From JAHJRN01 sp043805355 (GTDB lineage: Bacteria; Patescibacteriota; Patescibacteriia; 2-12-FULL-60-25): a DNA stretch of 18,729 nucleotides. The translations under genes were made by a program, and so were the position numbers. The DNA lies in NCBI GenBank assembly GCA_043805355.1, contig JAZDIB010000078.1:1-18729 (forward strand), in the 5' to 3' direction. Below the pieces are notes generated by a model, which ran no database searches, was not told the DNA's origin, and was given only the letters and a program-made list of their open reading frames with translations. Positions 6,297-13,856 of the stretch are shown one piece after another. Every line of letters begins with the position of its first letter. Positions within the stretch are counted from its first letter, which is position 1.

Positions 6297-7136
6297 CTAC
6301 GTCAGCCTGAAAACCCGAATCGCGTTCTCGGTCGTCTGTGTCGCGATATCGTCGAACGATATGCCGCGGAGGTCCGCAATCTTCTCCGCGACGTCCTTCA
6401 CGTAGGCCGGTTCGTTCCTTTCGCCGCGGTGGGACTGGGGCGCGAGCCAGGGCGCGTCGGTCTCGATGAGGAGCTTGTCGAGGGGCATGCGCTCGATGAC
6501 GCGGTGGATGTGCGTCGCGGGGTCCTGCGTCTTCTTGATGGGGAATGTGATGGCACCCGTGAATCCGAGATGGAAACCGAGGTCGAGAAGCGCCTGCGCC
6601 TCGTCCCACGTTCCGGTGAAGAAATGCATGACGCCGCGCACGCCACCCTTCCTTGACTCGTCGCGGAGGACATCGATAATTTCGGGCATGGCGTTCCGGC
6701 AATGGATGACGAGCGGCAGGTCGAGTTCGCGCGCGAGGCCGATGTGGTCGCGGAAGACGGACGTCTGGAGCGCTTTCGCCTCGTCGACGTCGCGGTCCTC
6801 GTCGAACCGGAAGAAATCGAGGCCGGTTTCGCCGATGGCGACAACCTTCCTGGACGACCGCGCGACGCGTTCGAGGTCCGCGAGAGAATACTCCCCTGCC
6901 TCGCCTTCGTCCGCGTCGTGATAGCCGCTCGTGAGATGTTCCGGATGGTACGCGACCGTCGCCCAGACGCCGTCCGTCTTCTCCGCGAACGCGACCGCCT
7001 GCTCGCTCAAGCCCACCGACGTGCCGATGGTCACGGCCCACACGTCATCGCGCCGCATGCGTGCGAGCACGGCGTCACGGTCCGCGTCGTATCGCGGCAG
7101 ATGGAGATGGCAATGGGAGTCGATGAGGAGAGGCAT
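6297..7136 (-). CDS. tatD: TatD-family metal-dependent nuclease
   Basis: This is a TIM-barrel hydrolase of the TatD/YcfH family, known as 3'-5' exonucleases or D-aminoacyl-tRNA-related DNases acting in the cytoplasm. The 279-residue product has normal length. The metal ligands are visible: HCH at residues 8-10, Glu103 in AIGETGLDFFR, His145 in VIHCRNA, His171 in MHFFTGTW and Asp227 in IETDAPWLAP. It is the last gene of the rsmI-metG-cvpA-tatD cluster; metG-tatD adjacency is common in bacteria. The ATG at 7136 has no SD. A 98-nt gap upstream is filled by a repeat element, so translation or expression may be uncoupled from cvpA. Confidence 0.95.
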   Translation of the reverse strand: MPLLIDSHCHLHLPRYDADRDAVLARMRRDDVWAVTIGTSVGLSEQAVAFAEKTDGVWATVAYHPEHLTSGYHDADEGEAGEYSLADLERVARSSRKVVAIGETGLDFFRFDEDRDVDEAKALQTSVFRDHIGLARELDLPLVIHCRNAMPEIIDVLRDESRKGGVRGVMHFFTGTWDEAQALLDLGFHLGFTGAITFPIKKTQDPATHIHRVIERMPLDKLLIETDAPWLAPQSHRGERNEPAYVKDVAEKIADLRGISFDDIATQTTENAIRVFRLT

Positions 7137-7144
7137 GTGGGATG

Positions 7145-7223
7145 TGTCATTCCCGCGCAGGCGGGAACCCAGACAAATCGTTCAGCGAAAAAGTTCTGGG
7201 TCCCCGCCTTCGCGAGGATGACA
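7145..7223. repeat. Multi-stem dispersed repeat between cvpA and tatD
   Basis: A closing stem TGTCAT/ATGACA (7145-7150 with 7218-7223) encloses a hairpin TTCCCGC-gcag-GCGGGAA (7150-7167), a stem ACCCAGA/TCTGGGT (7167-7173 with 7195-7201) and a decayed arm around CGCCTTCGCG. The 3' end matches the element in dnaX (17960-18041) at about 20 of 26 positions. It looks like the widespread repeat family whose translations read as VPAFAxxT. Confidence 0.8.
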
Positions 7224-7234
7224 GAAAAATGACG

Positions 7235-7708
7235 TCAGAGCGCGGCGCCCAGGATAAGCCCGAAGAGGCGCGAGATGGCCGCCGCGACGACCGAGCCGTC
7301 GAGGAGCGCCTTCAGGGACGCGATGAGGTCGAAGTTGTCGATGATCCAGATGATGCCGCCGAGAACGATGACGCCTTCGAAGAATCCGAGGATGGCGCCG
7401 AGGAGCCCGTTGATGGACTTCACGAACGGAAGGAGGGACAAAATCTTGAAGAGACCGTCCGCGATTTTGAAGAGCCATCCGACGAGGCGGTTCACGACGA
7501 CGAAGATGACGACGAACGCCACGAACCGCGCCCAGCCCGTCGGGAGCAGGATGGCGAAGATGAACGCGATGGAGATGGACCAGCTACGCGCGAGGATGAA
7601 CCCGAGCACGGCACCGATCACGCGGCCCATCGTATGGATGAGCCCGTCCTTCCACCCCTGGCCAATGTGGCCGATGAGGATGAGGAGAAGAATTATCTCG
7701 ACGAGCAT
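7235..7708 (-). CDS. CvpA-family membrane protein
   Basis: The 157-residue protein is strongly hydrophobic with about four membrane helices (about 1-14, 24-42, 47-72 and 100-124). The segment GQGWKDGLIHTMGRVIGAVL after the first helix and the later NRLVGWLF pattern are typical of the CvpA (colicin V production) family, whose members are linked to envelope homeostasis in other bacteria; the molecular function is not settled. It lies 15 nt after metG and is probably co-transcribed. The start codon ATG at 7708 has no SD. A TTCCTC-17 bp-TATCCT pair overlapping the metG stop could be a weak internal promoter. Confidence 0.75.
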   Translation of the reverse strand: MLVEIILLLILIGHIGQGWKDGLIHTMGRVIGAVLGFILARSWSISIAFIFAILLPTGWARFVAFVVIFVVVNRLVGWLFKIADGLFKILSLLPFVKSINGLLGAILGFFEGVIVLGGIIWIIDNFDLIASLKALLDGSVVAAAISRLFGLILGAAL

Positions 7709-7723
7709 ATGGGGTATAGGATA

Positions 7724-9343
7724 CTAGGGATGGTCGACAGGAGGAAACAGGATAGAGGGTTCCGGCAGGTCCGTCCCCGGCTTGAGGCCGCCCCATGAGA
7801 GAAGGTCGTCGACGCCCTTGGTCCGCTCGATGTCCGGGTCCTGGCCGAGCTGCGCGATGATGCGGCGCGAGACCTCGGGCATCACGGGTTCGAGGAGCCA
7901 CGCGACGTTGCGGCAGTATTCGAGGAGGCTGTAGAGGATGACGCCGGTCGCGTCCAGGTCCGTCTTCGCGAGCTGGAAGGGCTTGGTGTCCTCGATGAAC
8001 TTGTTGGCCTGCAGGAGACCGAAGCGTCGGTCGTCGCCTGAGCCGATGCCGTTCCAGACCGTCTCGAGGGCGAGGTCGAACCGCACGTCGTCCGTGTGAC
8101 CGTCGAAGGCCTTGCGGAGCGCCTCGATGCCTCGTTCGTCCGCGAACGTGTAGGACGCCTCGTGCGAGAGCGAGGCCGGGACCTTGTTGCCGAAATATTT
8201 CCGGCTCATCGCCACCGCGCGGTTCAGGAGGTTGCCGAGCGTGTTGGCGAGGTCGTGGACGTAGCGCTCCTTGAGTCGCTCGCGTGAGAAGTCACCGTCC
8301 TCGCCGAACGGGATGTCGCGCAGGAGGAAATAGCGTAGCACGTCGATGCCGATGTCGCCGTACTCCTTGGCGAGTTCTACCGGGTCGATGGCGTTTCCGA
8401 GCGACTTCGAGATCTTTTTTCCGTCGATGGTGAAGAAGCCGTGCGCGAACACGCGGCGCGGGAGCTTGGTGTTGCCGTCCGCATCGCGGAGCAGCGGGTC
8501 GTTCTTCGCCGCGCTCATGATCATGGCCGGCCACAGCGCGCAGTGGAACTTGATGATGTCCTTACCCACGAGATGCAGGTCCGGCGGCCAGACGTCGGCG
8601 AAGTTATTGTCATCCGTCCCGAATCCCGCGACCGTGGCGTAGTTGATGAGCGCGTCGAACCACACATAGATGCGCTGGCTCGGGTCGTCCGGCACCGGGA
8701 GACCGACCTCGAGGTTCTTGGCATCGCGTGACACCGAGAAGTCCGCGAAGTGGTCCTTCACGTAGTTACGGATCTCGTTGCGCCGCGCGTCGGGCATCAC
8801 GAAGTCCGGACGGTCCTCATACAGCTTCAGCAGCGCGTCGCGGTACGAGGAGGCGCGGAAGAAGTAGTTGCGTTCGGTGATATTCTGCAGGTCGGCGTTC
8901 GGATGTAGCGGACACGTCCCGTTCACGACTTCGGTCTCGGTCTTGAATGCCTCGCAGCCGGTGCAGTAGAGGCCTTGGTATTCCGCGAGATAGATGTCCC
9001 CGCTCGCCATGGCCGCCTTCCAGAACCGCTCGACCGCGACGCGATGCTCCGGCGACGTGGTGCGGATGAACGCGTGCTCCGAGAGCCCGAACGAGGCCCA
9101 GGTCGTCTTCCAGACGTCGGCCATCGTGTCGAGATAGCGTCCGAGGTCGGTCTCCCCTGTCTTGGCCATGGCTTGGACGTTCTTCTGGCTGTTCTCGTCC
9201 ACGCCCGTGCTGAACGCGACCATGTCCCCGCGCAGACGGCGAAGACGCGCCATCGCGTCCGCGACCACGGTGGTGTACGCGTGGCCGATGTGCGGCCGGT
9301 CGTTGACGTAGTAGATCGGCGTCGTGACGAAGAAGGTCTTCAT
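7724..9343 (-). CDS. metG: Methionyl-tRNA synthetase
   Basis: This class I synthetase charges tRNA-Met in the cytoplasm. It has 539 residues. The signature HIGH is at 18-21 (PIYYVNDRPHIGHAYTT) and the KMSKS loop is present as KISKS at 310-314. A single zinc knuckle uses C127, C130, C144 and H147 (YCTGCEAF ... TCPLH). The anticodon-binding helical domain follows, and the protein ends at FPPVDHP without the C-terminal tRNA-binding (EMAP-like) domain found in longer versions. Its ATG overlaps the rsmI stop in an ATGA arrangement, indicating translational coupling. Confidence 0.97.
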   Translation of the reverse strand: MKTFFVTTPIYYVNDRPHIGHAYTTVVADAMARLRRLRGDMVAFSTGVDENSQKNVQAMAKTGETDLGRYLDTMADVWKTTWASFGLSEHAFIRTTSPEHRVAVERFWKAAMASGDIYLAEYQGLYCTGCEAFKTETEVVNGTCPLHPNADLQNITERNYFFRASSYRDALLKLYEDRPDFVMPDARRNEIRNYVKDHFADFSVSRDAKNLEVGLPVPDDPSQRIYVWFDALINYATVAGFGTDDNNFADVWPPDLHLVGKDIIKFHCALWPAMIMSAAKNDPLLRDADGNTKLPRRVFAHGFFTIDGKKISKSLGNAIDPVELAKEYGDIGIDVLRYFLLRDIPFGEDGDFSRERLKERYVHDLANTLGNLLNRAVAMSRKYFGNKVPASLSHEASYTFADERGIEALRKAFDGHTDDVRFDLALETVWNGIGSGDDRRFGLLQANKFIEDTKPFQLAKTDLDATGVILYSLLEYCRNVAWLLEPVMPEVSRRIIAQLGQDPDIERTKGVDDLLSWGGLKPGTDLPEPSILFPPVDHP

Positions 9344-10011
9344 GAGAATCGTGCGGGGGCGACGATGAGGACGAACTCGCCCTTGAGGCTGCCATGGTGC
9401 AGGGTCTCCGAGACCTCGTCAATGGTGCCGCGGAGATACGTCTCGTGCATCTTGGTCATCTCGCGGCCGACGAACACGAGCCGGTCCGGCGCGAGTGCGG
9501 CCTTGAGCTCGTCGAGTGCCTTCTCGATGCGATGCGACGACTCGAAGAAGACGGACGCGCCTTCCCTCGCCGCGAGGTCCGCGATGGCCGTGGCACGTCC
9601 TTTCTTGTGCGGCAGGAACCCGAGGTACGTGAAGTCGTGCATGGGGAACCCGCAGACCGAGATGGCGGTCGTGACGGCCGAGGCGCCGGGGAGCGGGACG
9701 ATCTGGACGCCTTCCTTCAGCGCGGCCTCGACGAGCTTGCCGCCCGGATCGTTCACGCCGGGCGTGCCGGCATCCGAGGCGTATGCGACGTGCTTCCCTT
9801 CCTTCAGCATCGCGACGACCTCGGCGATCTTCCGTTCCGACGCGTGCTCATGCAGGGAGATGAGCGGCTTCACGATGTCGTAGGCGCGCAGGAGCTTGAG
9901 GGTCACGCGCGTGTCCTCGCAGGCGATGGCGTCCGCGGCTTCGAGGGTCTCGAGGGCGCGGAGCGTGATGTCCTTGAGGTTGCCGATCGGGGTGGCGACG
10001 ATGGAGAGCAT
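9340..10011 (-). CDS. rsmI: 16S rRNA (cytidine-2'-O)-methyltransferase RsmI
   Basis: This enzyme adds the 2'-O-methyl of C1402 in the decoding centre of 16S rRNA using SAM. Starting from the ATG at 10011 the product has 223 residues. Family motifs are ATPIGN (6-11), CEDTR (31-35), YASDAGTPGVNDPG (77-90), PLPGASA and FFESSHRI. It is shorter than E. coli RsmI (about 286) and lacks a C-terminal extension. An in-frame TTG at 10020 is possible, but the -10 box TACACT ends at 10021, so the ATG with a leader of about 3 nt fits better. It is first in the rsmI-metG-cvpA-tatD cluster. Confidence 0.93.
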   Translation of the reverse strand: MLSIVATPIGNLKDITLRALETLEAADAIACEDTRVTLKLLRAYDIVKPLISLHEHASERKIAEVVAMLKEGKHVAYASDAGTPGVNDPGGKLVEAALKEGVQIVPLPGASAVTTAISVCGFPMHDFTYLGFLPHKKGRATAIADLAAREGASVFFESSHRIEKALDELKAALAPDRLVFVGREMTKMHETYLRGTIDEVSETLHHGSLKGEFVLIVAPARFS

Positions 10012-10020
10012 GGCGGGCAA

Positions 10021-10049
10021 AGTGTAGCATCTTCCGATGGGGCGACCAA
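10021..10049 (-). promoter_or_regulatory. Promoter of rsmI-metG cluster
   Basis: Minus strand TTGGTC (10049-10044), 17-bp spacer, TACACT (10026-10021). Predicted start of transcription is within about 3 nt of the ATG at 10011. It overlaps face to face with the plus-strand promoter at 10032-10060. Confidence 0.6.
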
Positions 10050-10060
10050 GGCTGTATCAT
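10032..10060 (+). promoter_or_regulatory. Promoter of the lipoprotein gene
   Basis: TTCCGA (10032-10037), 17-bp spacer, TATCAT (10055-10060). Only 6 nt separate the -10 from the ATG at 10067, so the transcript should begin at or next to the start codon. Confidence 0.6.
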
Positions 10061-10066
10061 GGGGCC

Positions 10067-10405
10067 ATGCGACGTCTGGTAGCCGTGGCGTGTACGCTCG
10101 TGGCCTTGGGGTCAGGATGCGTCCTGTCGGGTCTTGGAACGTTGACGCAACCGAGCGGCATGCCGACGCTCCGCATCGAACGACCCGTGAACGGCGCCAG
10201 TACGTCCGAGGTGTCGGTCGTCGTCTCCGGCCGCACGGACATGTCGGCCATTCAGGTCAACGGCACATCGTATCCCGTGGTCGAAAACACGTTCGACGTT
10301 CCGGTCATGCTCCTCGTCGGTACGAATACGATCACGGTGGCGACGGGCAACGGCTTCTCCACGACCACGCAATCCCTGCGCATCGAACGATTCAACGAAC
10401 CATGA
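10067..10405 (+). CDS. Putative lipoprotein with a bacterial Ig-like (glucodextranase B-type) domain
   Basis: The product has 112 residues from the ATG at 10067; an in-frame ATG at 10037 would lie upstream of the -10 and is not favoured. The N-terminus MRRLVAVACTLVALGSGC is basic then hydrophobic, ending in a possible but non-ideal lipobox (GSGC). The rest is one beta-rich domain with the pattern IERPVNGAST...VSGRTDMSAIQVNG...NTFDVPVMLLVGTNTITVA, typical of Glucodextran_B/Ig-like modules with the NxI-V-A strand. It is likely attached to the outer face of the cytoplasmic membrane. The stop overlaps the next ATG (ATGA), so the two products may work together. No catalytic residues are seen. Confidence 0.75.
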   Translation: MRRLVAVACTLVALGSGCVLSGLGTLTQPSGMPTLRIERPVNGASTSEVSVVVSGRTDMSAIQVNGTSYPVVENTFDVPVMLLVGTNTITVATGNGFSTTTQSLRIERFNEP

Positions 10406-11124
10406 TTATGGACCGACGCACTCTCCTCCTCGCGCTCCCGATCGTCCTGATCCCGCTCATCGGCTTCGGGGTCTGGAAGGTCACGCACGGACCTGCGACA
10501 TCGTCGCCATCCGGACAGGCCGGGTTCGAATCTGAAGCCTATCTTCCCCCTGACCCGGAACCGGAGAGCGAGGGAGCCCGGAATCTCCGTGAACTCCGTG
10601 AGGCCGTCGCCGCGTTCCAGCAGACGACGACCTTCCGCGCGAAACTGAACGTGCAGACGCCGGACGGGCAGACGAGCGGACAGATCGACGTGATGAAGCC
10701 CGAGCGGTTCCATGGCACGGTCGAGGTCTCGAGCGAGGACCAGAACGGCGAGGTCATCGGCGTCGGGACGGACATGTACGTCAAGCAGGACGACGGCACG
10801 TGGCTGAAGATCCAGTCGCCGACGCTCGCCGCCGCGCTCACGACCGCCTTCCGCTCCTCCGTGGATACGAGCGAGGGGCTCGTCAGTACGCGCCTGCCGG
10901 ACGGCTCCACCGTCACGAAGTCCCGGAACACCGGCCGCGCATGCGACGAATACCGGACGGCCATCGCGAACGAGGACGGGAGCACGACGGACCTCGTGAT
11001 TTGCGTCGCCGATGGACTTCCCGTCTTCATCGACGCGCGGGCGAACGAAGGGAGCGTCAACGTCGAGTATTTCGACTACAACAAACTCTTCACCATCGAG
11101 CGCCCGACCGTGAAACGGATTTGA
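10402..11124 (+). CDS. Membrane-anchored extracytoplasmic protein, possibly LolA/LprG-like fold
   Basis: This 240-residue protein starts at the ATG at 10402, which overlaps the previous stop by 4 nt. An N-terminal signal anchor spans about residues 6-26 (RRTLLLALPIVLIPLIGFGV), followed by a Pro/Glu-rich linker and a domain of alternating beta strands: FRAKLNVQTPDGQTSGQIDV, then KPERFHGTVEVSS, then GEVIGVGTDMYVKQDDGTW. The amphipathic strands and the sequence TWLKIQSPTLAA recall the half-barrel lipid-carrier fold of LolA, LprG and LppX, but similarity is weak and lipid binding is only a hypothesis. It has two cysteines (ACDEY and VICVAD) that could form a disulfide. Confidence 0.7.
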   Translation: MIMDRRTLLLALPIVLIPLIGFGVWKVTHGPATSSPSGQAGFESEAYLPPDPEPESEGARNLRELREAVAAFQQTTTFRAKLNVQTPDGQTSGQIDVMKPERFHGTVEVSSEDQNGEVIGVGTDMYVKQDDGTWLKIQSPTLAAALTTAFRSSVDTSEGLVSTRLPDGSTVTKSRNTGRACDEYRTAIANEDGSTTDLVICVADGLPVFIDARANEGSVNVEYFDYNKLFTIERPTVKRI

Positions 11125-11170
11125 GGATCGGTCGGCTGAAGCTCGTAGGAATGCGGGTTTCTGAGAGGAC

Positions 11171-11199
11171 TTGAACGATTCCCATTAGCAGTCTATATT
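11171..11199 (+). promoter_or_regulatory. Promoter of clpB
   Basis: TTGAAC (11171-11176), 17-bp spacer, TATATT (11194-11199). The predicted start of transcription is near 11206, giving a leader of about 7 nt before the ATG at 11213. The -10 lies in the loop of the CIRCE-like operator. Confidence 0.8.
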
Positions 11200-11211
11200 G
11201 GAGACTGCTAA
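11185..11211 (+). promoter_or_regulatory. CIRCE-like HrcA operator over the clpB promoter
   Basis: TTAGCAGTC (11185-11193), 9-nt spacer, GACTGCTAA (11203-11211), extendable by one A/T pair to 10-bp arms. The CIRCE consensus is TTAGCACTC-N9-GAGTGCTAA, so this differs by one symmetrical change per arm (C to G, G to C) that keeps the palindrome. It covers the -10 box and predicted start site, ideal for repression by HrcA under non-stress conditions. Confidence 0.85.
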
Positions 11212-11212
11212 T

Positions 11213-13855
11213 ATGATGCCACAGAATTTCACCACGAAATCCCAGGAAGCCATCCAGCTCGCCCACCAGCTTGCCCTTGGCAACGGCCAGCAGGCGGTCG
11301 AGACCGCGCACCTCCTTTTTGCCCTCCTCGACCAGGAGGACGGAGTCGTGCTCGCCATCCTCAAGAAATTGCAGGCCGACGTCCCCTCGTTGAAGGGCGC
11401 GCTCGACGAGCTCCTGCTCAGCCTCCCCAAGGTCTCGACGTCCTCGGCCGGTCTTGGGCAGGTCTACCTTTCGCAGGACGTGAGTCGCGCGTTCGTGGAG
11501 GCGGACAAGGTCGCAAAGCACTTCAAGGACGAATACATCTCGACCGAGCATCTCCTGCTCGCGCTCACGGACGGTCGTGATAAGACCGCCGAGATCCTGA
11601 ACCGGAATGGCGTGACGACGGACGCCATCCTCCGCGCGCTGAAGGACATCCGCGGCAATACGCGCGTCGAGTCGCCGGAGCCGGAAAGCTCGTACCAGGC
11701 ACTCGAGAAATATTCACGCAACCTCACCACGCTCGCGCGCGAGGAGAAACTCGACCCGGTCATCGGCCGCGACGACGAGATCCGCCGCGACATGCAGGTG
11801 ATCTCGCGACGCACGAAGAACAACCCGGTGCTCATCGGCGAGGCCGGGACGGGCAAGACCGCCATCGTCGAGGGGCTCGCGCAGCGCATCGTGTCCGGCG
11901 ACGTGCCGGAGACGCTCATGAACAAGGACCTCGTGGCGCTCGACCTGGGCGCGCTCGTCTCGGGCGCCAAGTTCCGCGGCGAGTTCGAGGAACGTCTCAA
12001 GGCCGTCGTCCGCGAAGTCGAGCGTTCGAACGGCGCCGTCATCCTCTTCATCGACGAGCTGCACATGCTCGTCGGCGCCGGCGCGACGGGCGAGGGCGGT
12101 TCCATGGACGCGTCGAACCTCCTCAAGCCGGCGCTCGCGCGCGGCGAACTGCGTGCCATCGGCGCCACGACCATCAAGGAATACCAGAAGCACATCGAAA
12201 AGGACCCGGCGCTCGAACGACGCTTCCAGCCCGTGCTCGTGAAAGAGCCGAATGAGGACGACGCCATCGCCATCCTGCGCGGCATCAAGGAAAAGTACGA
12301 GCTGCACCACGGCGTGCGCATCATGGACTCGTCGCTCGTCGCCGCGGTCCGCCTCTCCTCGCGCTACATCACCGACAGGTTCCTGCCGGACAAGGCCGTG
12401 GACCTCGTGGATGAGGCCGCGTCCGCGCTCCGCATGCAGATCGATTCCTTGCCCGAGGATCTCGATAAGCTGAAACGCGAGCTCATCAAGCTCGAGATCG
12501 AGAAGCGCGCGCTGTCGAAGGAAGAGGACGTGGAGGCGAAAGAGCGTCTGGTCGAGGTCGAGAAGCGCCTGGGGGAGGTCCAGGAGAAGGCGCACCAGCT
12601 CGAGCTCTCGTGGTCCGCGGAGAAGGAGGTCATCGGTCGTATGCGCGCGGCCAAGGCGGACGTCGAGAAGATGAAGAGCAAGGCCGAGATCGCGGAACGT
12701 TCCGGCGACCTCGAGAAGGTCTCGGAGATCCGGTACGGGGAGATGCCCGTGAAGGAGAAAGAGATCGCGGCCATCGACGCGGAGCTGAAGAAGATGCAGG
12801 GTAAGCGCGGCCTCCTGAAGGACGCGGTCACGGACGAGGACATCGCCTGCGTCGTGATGCGGTGGACCGGCATTCCGGTCTCGCGCATGTTGGAATCGGA
12901 AGCCGTAAAGCTCGCCAAGCTCGAACAGGAGCTTGCGAAGCGCGTCGTGGGTCAAGCCGAGGCCGTGAAGGCCGTCTCGAACGCTCTGCGCCGCTCGCGC
13001 GCGGGCATCGGCGAGGAGGGCCGTCCCATCGGGTCGTTCCTGTTCCTCGGCCCCACCGGCGTCGGCAAGACCGAACTTGCCAAGGCGCTCGCCGAGATCA
13101 TGTTCGACGACGAGAGCGCCATCGTGCGCGTGGACATGTCCGAATACATGGAGAAGCATTCGGTCTCGCGCATGATCGGCTCCCCTCCCGGATACGTCGG
13201 CTACGACGAGGGCGGACAGCTCACCGAGAAGATCCGCCGCCGCCCCTACTCCGTGGTCCTGCTCGACGAGGTCGAGAAGGCGCATCCGGATGTGTTCAAC
13301 GCGCTGCTCCAGGTCCTGGACGACGGACGGCTGACCGACGGCAAGGGCCGCACCGTCTCGTTCAAGAACGCCATCGTCATCATGACCTCGAACATCGGGT
13401 CCGACACCATCCTCGATTGGGGCACGCGCCATGAGGAGATCGGATTCCGGGGCACGGAGCAGGAGCCGGCGGACCGCGAGGACGGCATCCGCGAACGCGT
13501 GATGGGCATGCTGCACGATTCGTTCCGCCCGGAGTTCCTGAACCGTCTCGACGAAATCGTCATGTTTCACGCGCTCGGCAGGAAGGAGCTCGCGAAGATC
13601 GTTGACCTCCAGCTCGCGCGCGTCGCGGAACGCCTCCATAAGAAGCGCATCACGGTCGCATTCACGGACGCGGCCAAGAAGCTCATCGCCGAGAAAGGCT
13701 ACGACCCGTCGTACGGCGCGCGGCCGCTCAAGCGCGCCATCCAGGACCTGGTCCTCGACGACCTCTCGCTTAAGATCATCGAAGGGACCATCGCCGAGGG
13801 CGACAACGTCACCATCACGGCCGAGAAAGGCAAGATCGTCATCAAGAAAGCATGA
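11213..13855 (+). CDS. clpB: ATP-dependent disaggregase chaperone ClpB
   Basis: This Hsp100 AAA+ protein extracts polypeptides from aggregates together with DnaK. From the ATG at 11213 it has 880 residues; the following ATG at 11216 is an alternative, and an upstream in-frame TTG lies within the -10 region. Domains in order: Clp N-domain (about 5-145); first AAA+ with P-loop GEAGTGKT (209-216) and Walker B ILFIDE (277-282); long charged coiled-coil M domain (about 408-525); second AAA+ with GPTGVGKT (613-620), pore motif GYVG (660-663) and Walker B VVLLDE (681-686); C-terminal D2-small domain. The long M domain and absence of a ClpP-binding IGF/LGF loop favour ClpB over ClpC or ClpA. Heat regulation by HrcA is suggested by the operator upstream. 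Confidence 0.93.
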   Translation: MMPQNFTTKSQEAIQLAHQLALGNGQQAVETAHLLFALLDQEDGVVLAILKKLQADVPSLKGALDELLLSLPKVSTSSAGLGQVYLSQDVSRAFVEADKVAKHFKDEYISTEHLLLALTDGRDKTAEILNRNGVTTDAILRALKDIRGNTRVESPEPESSYQALEKYSRNLTTLAREEKLDPVIGRDDEIRRDMQVISRRTKNNPVLIGEAGTGKTAIVEGLAQRIVSGDVPETLMNKDLVALDLGALVSGAKFRGEFEERLKAVVREVERSNGAVILFIDELHMLVGAGATGEGGSMDASNLLKPALARGELRAIGATTIKEYQKHIEKDPALERRFQPVLVKEPNEDDAIAILRGIKEKYELHHGVRIMDSSLVAAVRLSSRYITDRFLPDKAVDLVDEAASALRMQIDSLPEDLDKLKRELIKLEIEKRALSKEEDVEAKERLVEVEKRLGEVQEKAHQLELSWSAEKEVIGRMRAAKADVEKMKSKAEIAERSGDLEKVSEIRYGEMPVKEKEIAAIDAELKKMQGKRGLLKDAVTDEDIACVVMRWTGIPVSRMLESEAVKLAKLEQELAKRVVGQAEAVKAVSNALRRSRAGIGEEGRPIGSFLFLGPTGVGKTELAKALAEIMFDDESAIVRVDMSEYMEKHSVSRMIGSPPGYVGYDEGGQLTEKIRRRPYSVVLLDEVEKAHPDVFNALLQVLDDGRLTDGKGRTVSFKNAIVIMTSNIGSDTILDWGTRHEEIGFRGTEQEPADREDGIRERVMGMLHDSFRPEFLNRLDEIVMFHALGRKELAKIVDLQLARVAERLHKKRITVAFTDAAKKLIAEKGYDPSYGARPLKRAIQDLVLDDLSLKIIEGTIAEGDNVTITAEKGKIVIKKA

Positions 13856-13856
13856 T

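Noticed and set aside
6263..6299. Possible terminator after tatD (T-run at 6276-6271)
   Set aside because: Only a 4-bp GGAG/CTCC stem or a 3-bp stem precedes the T-run; the region is better explained as the promoter of paralogue B.
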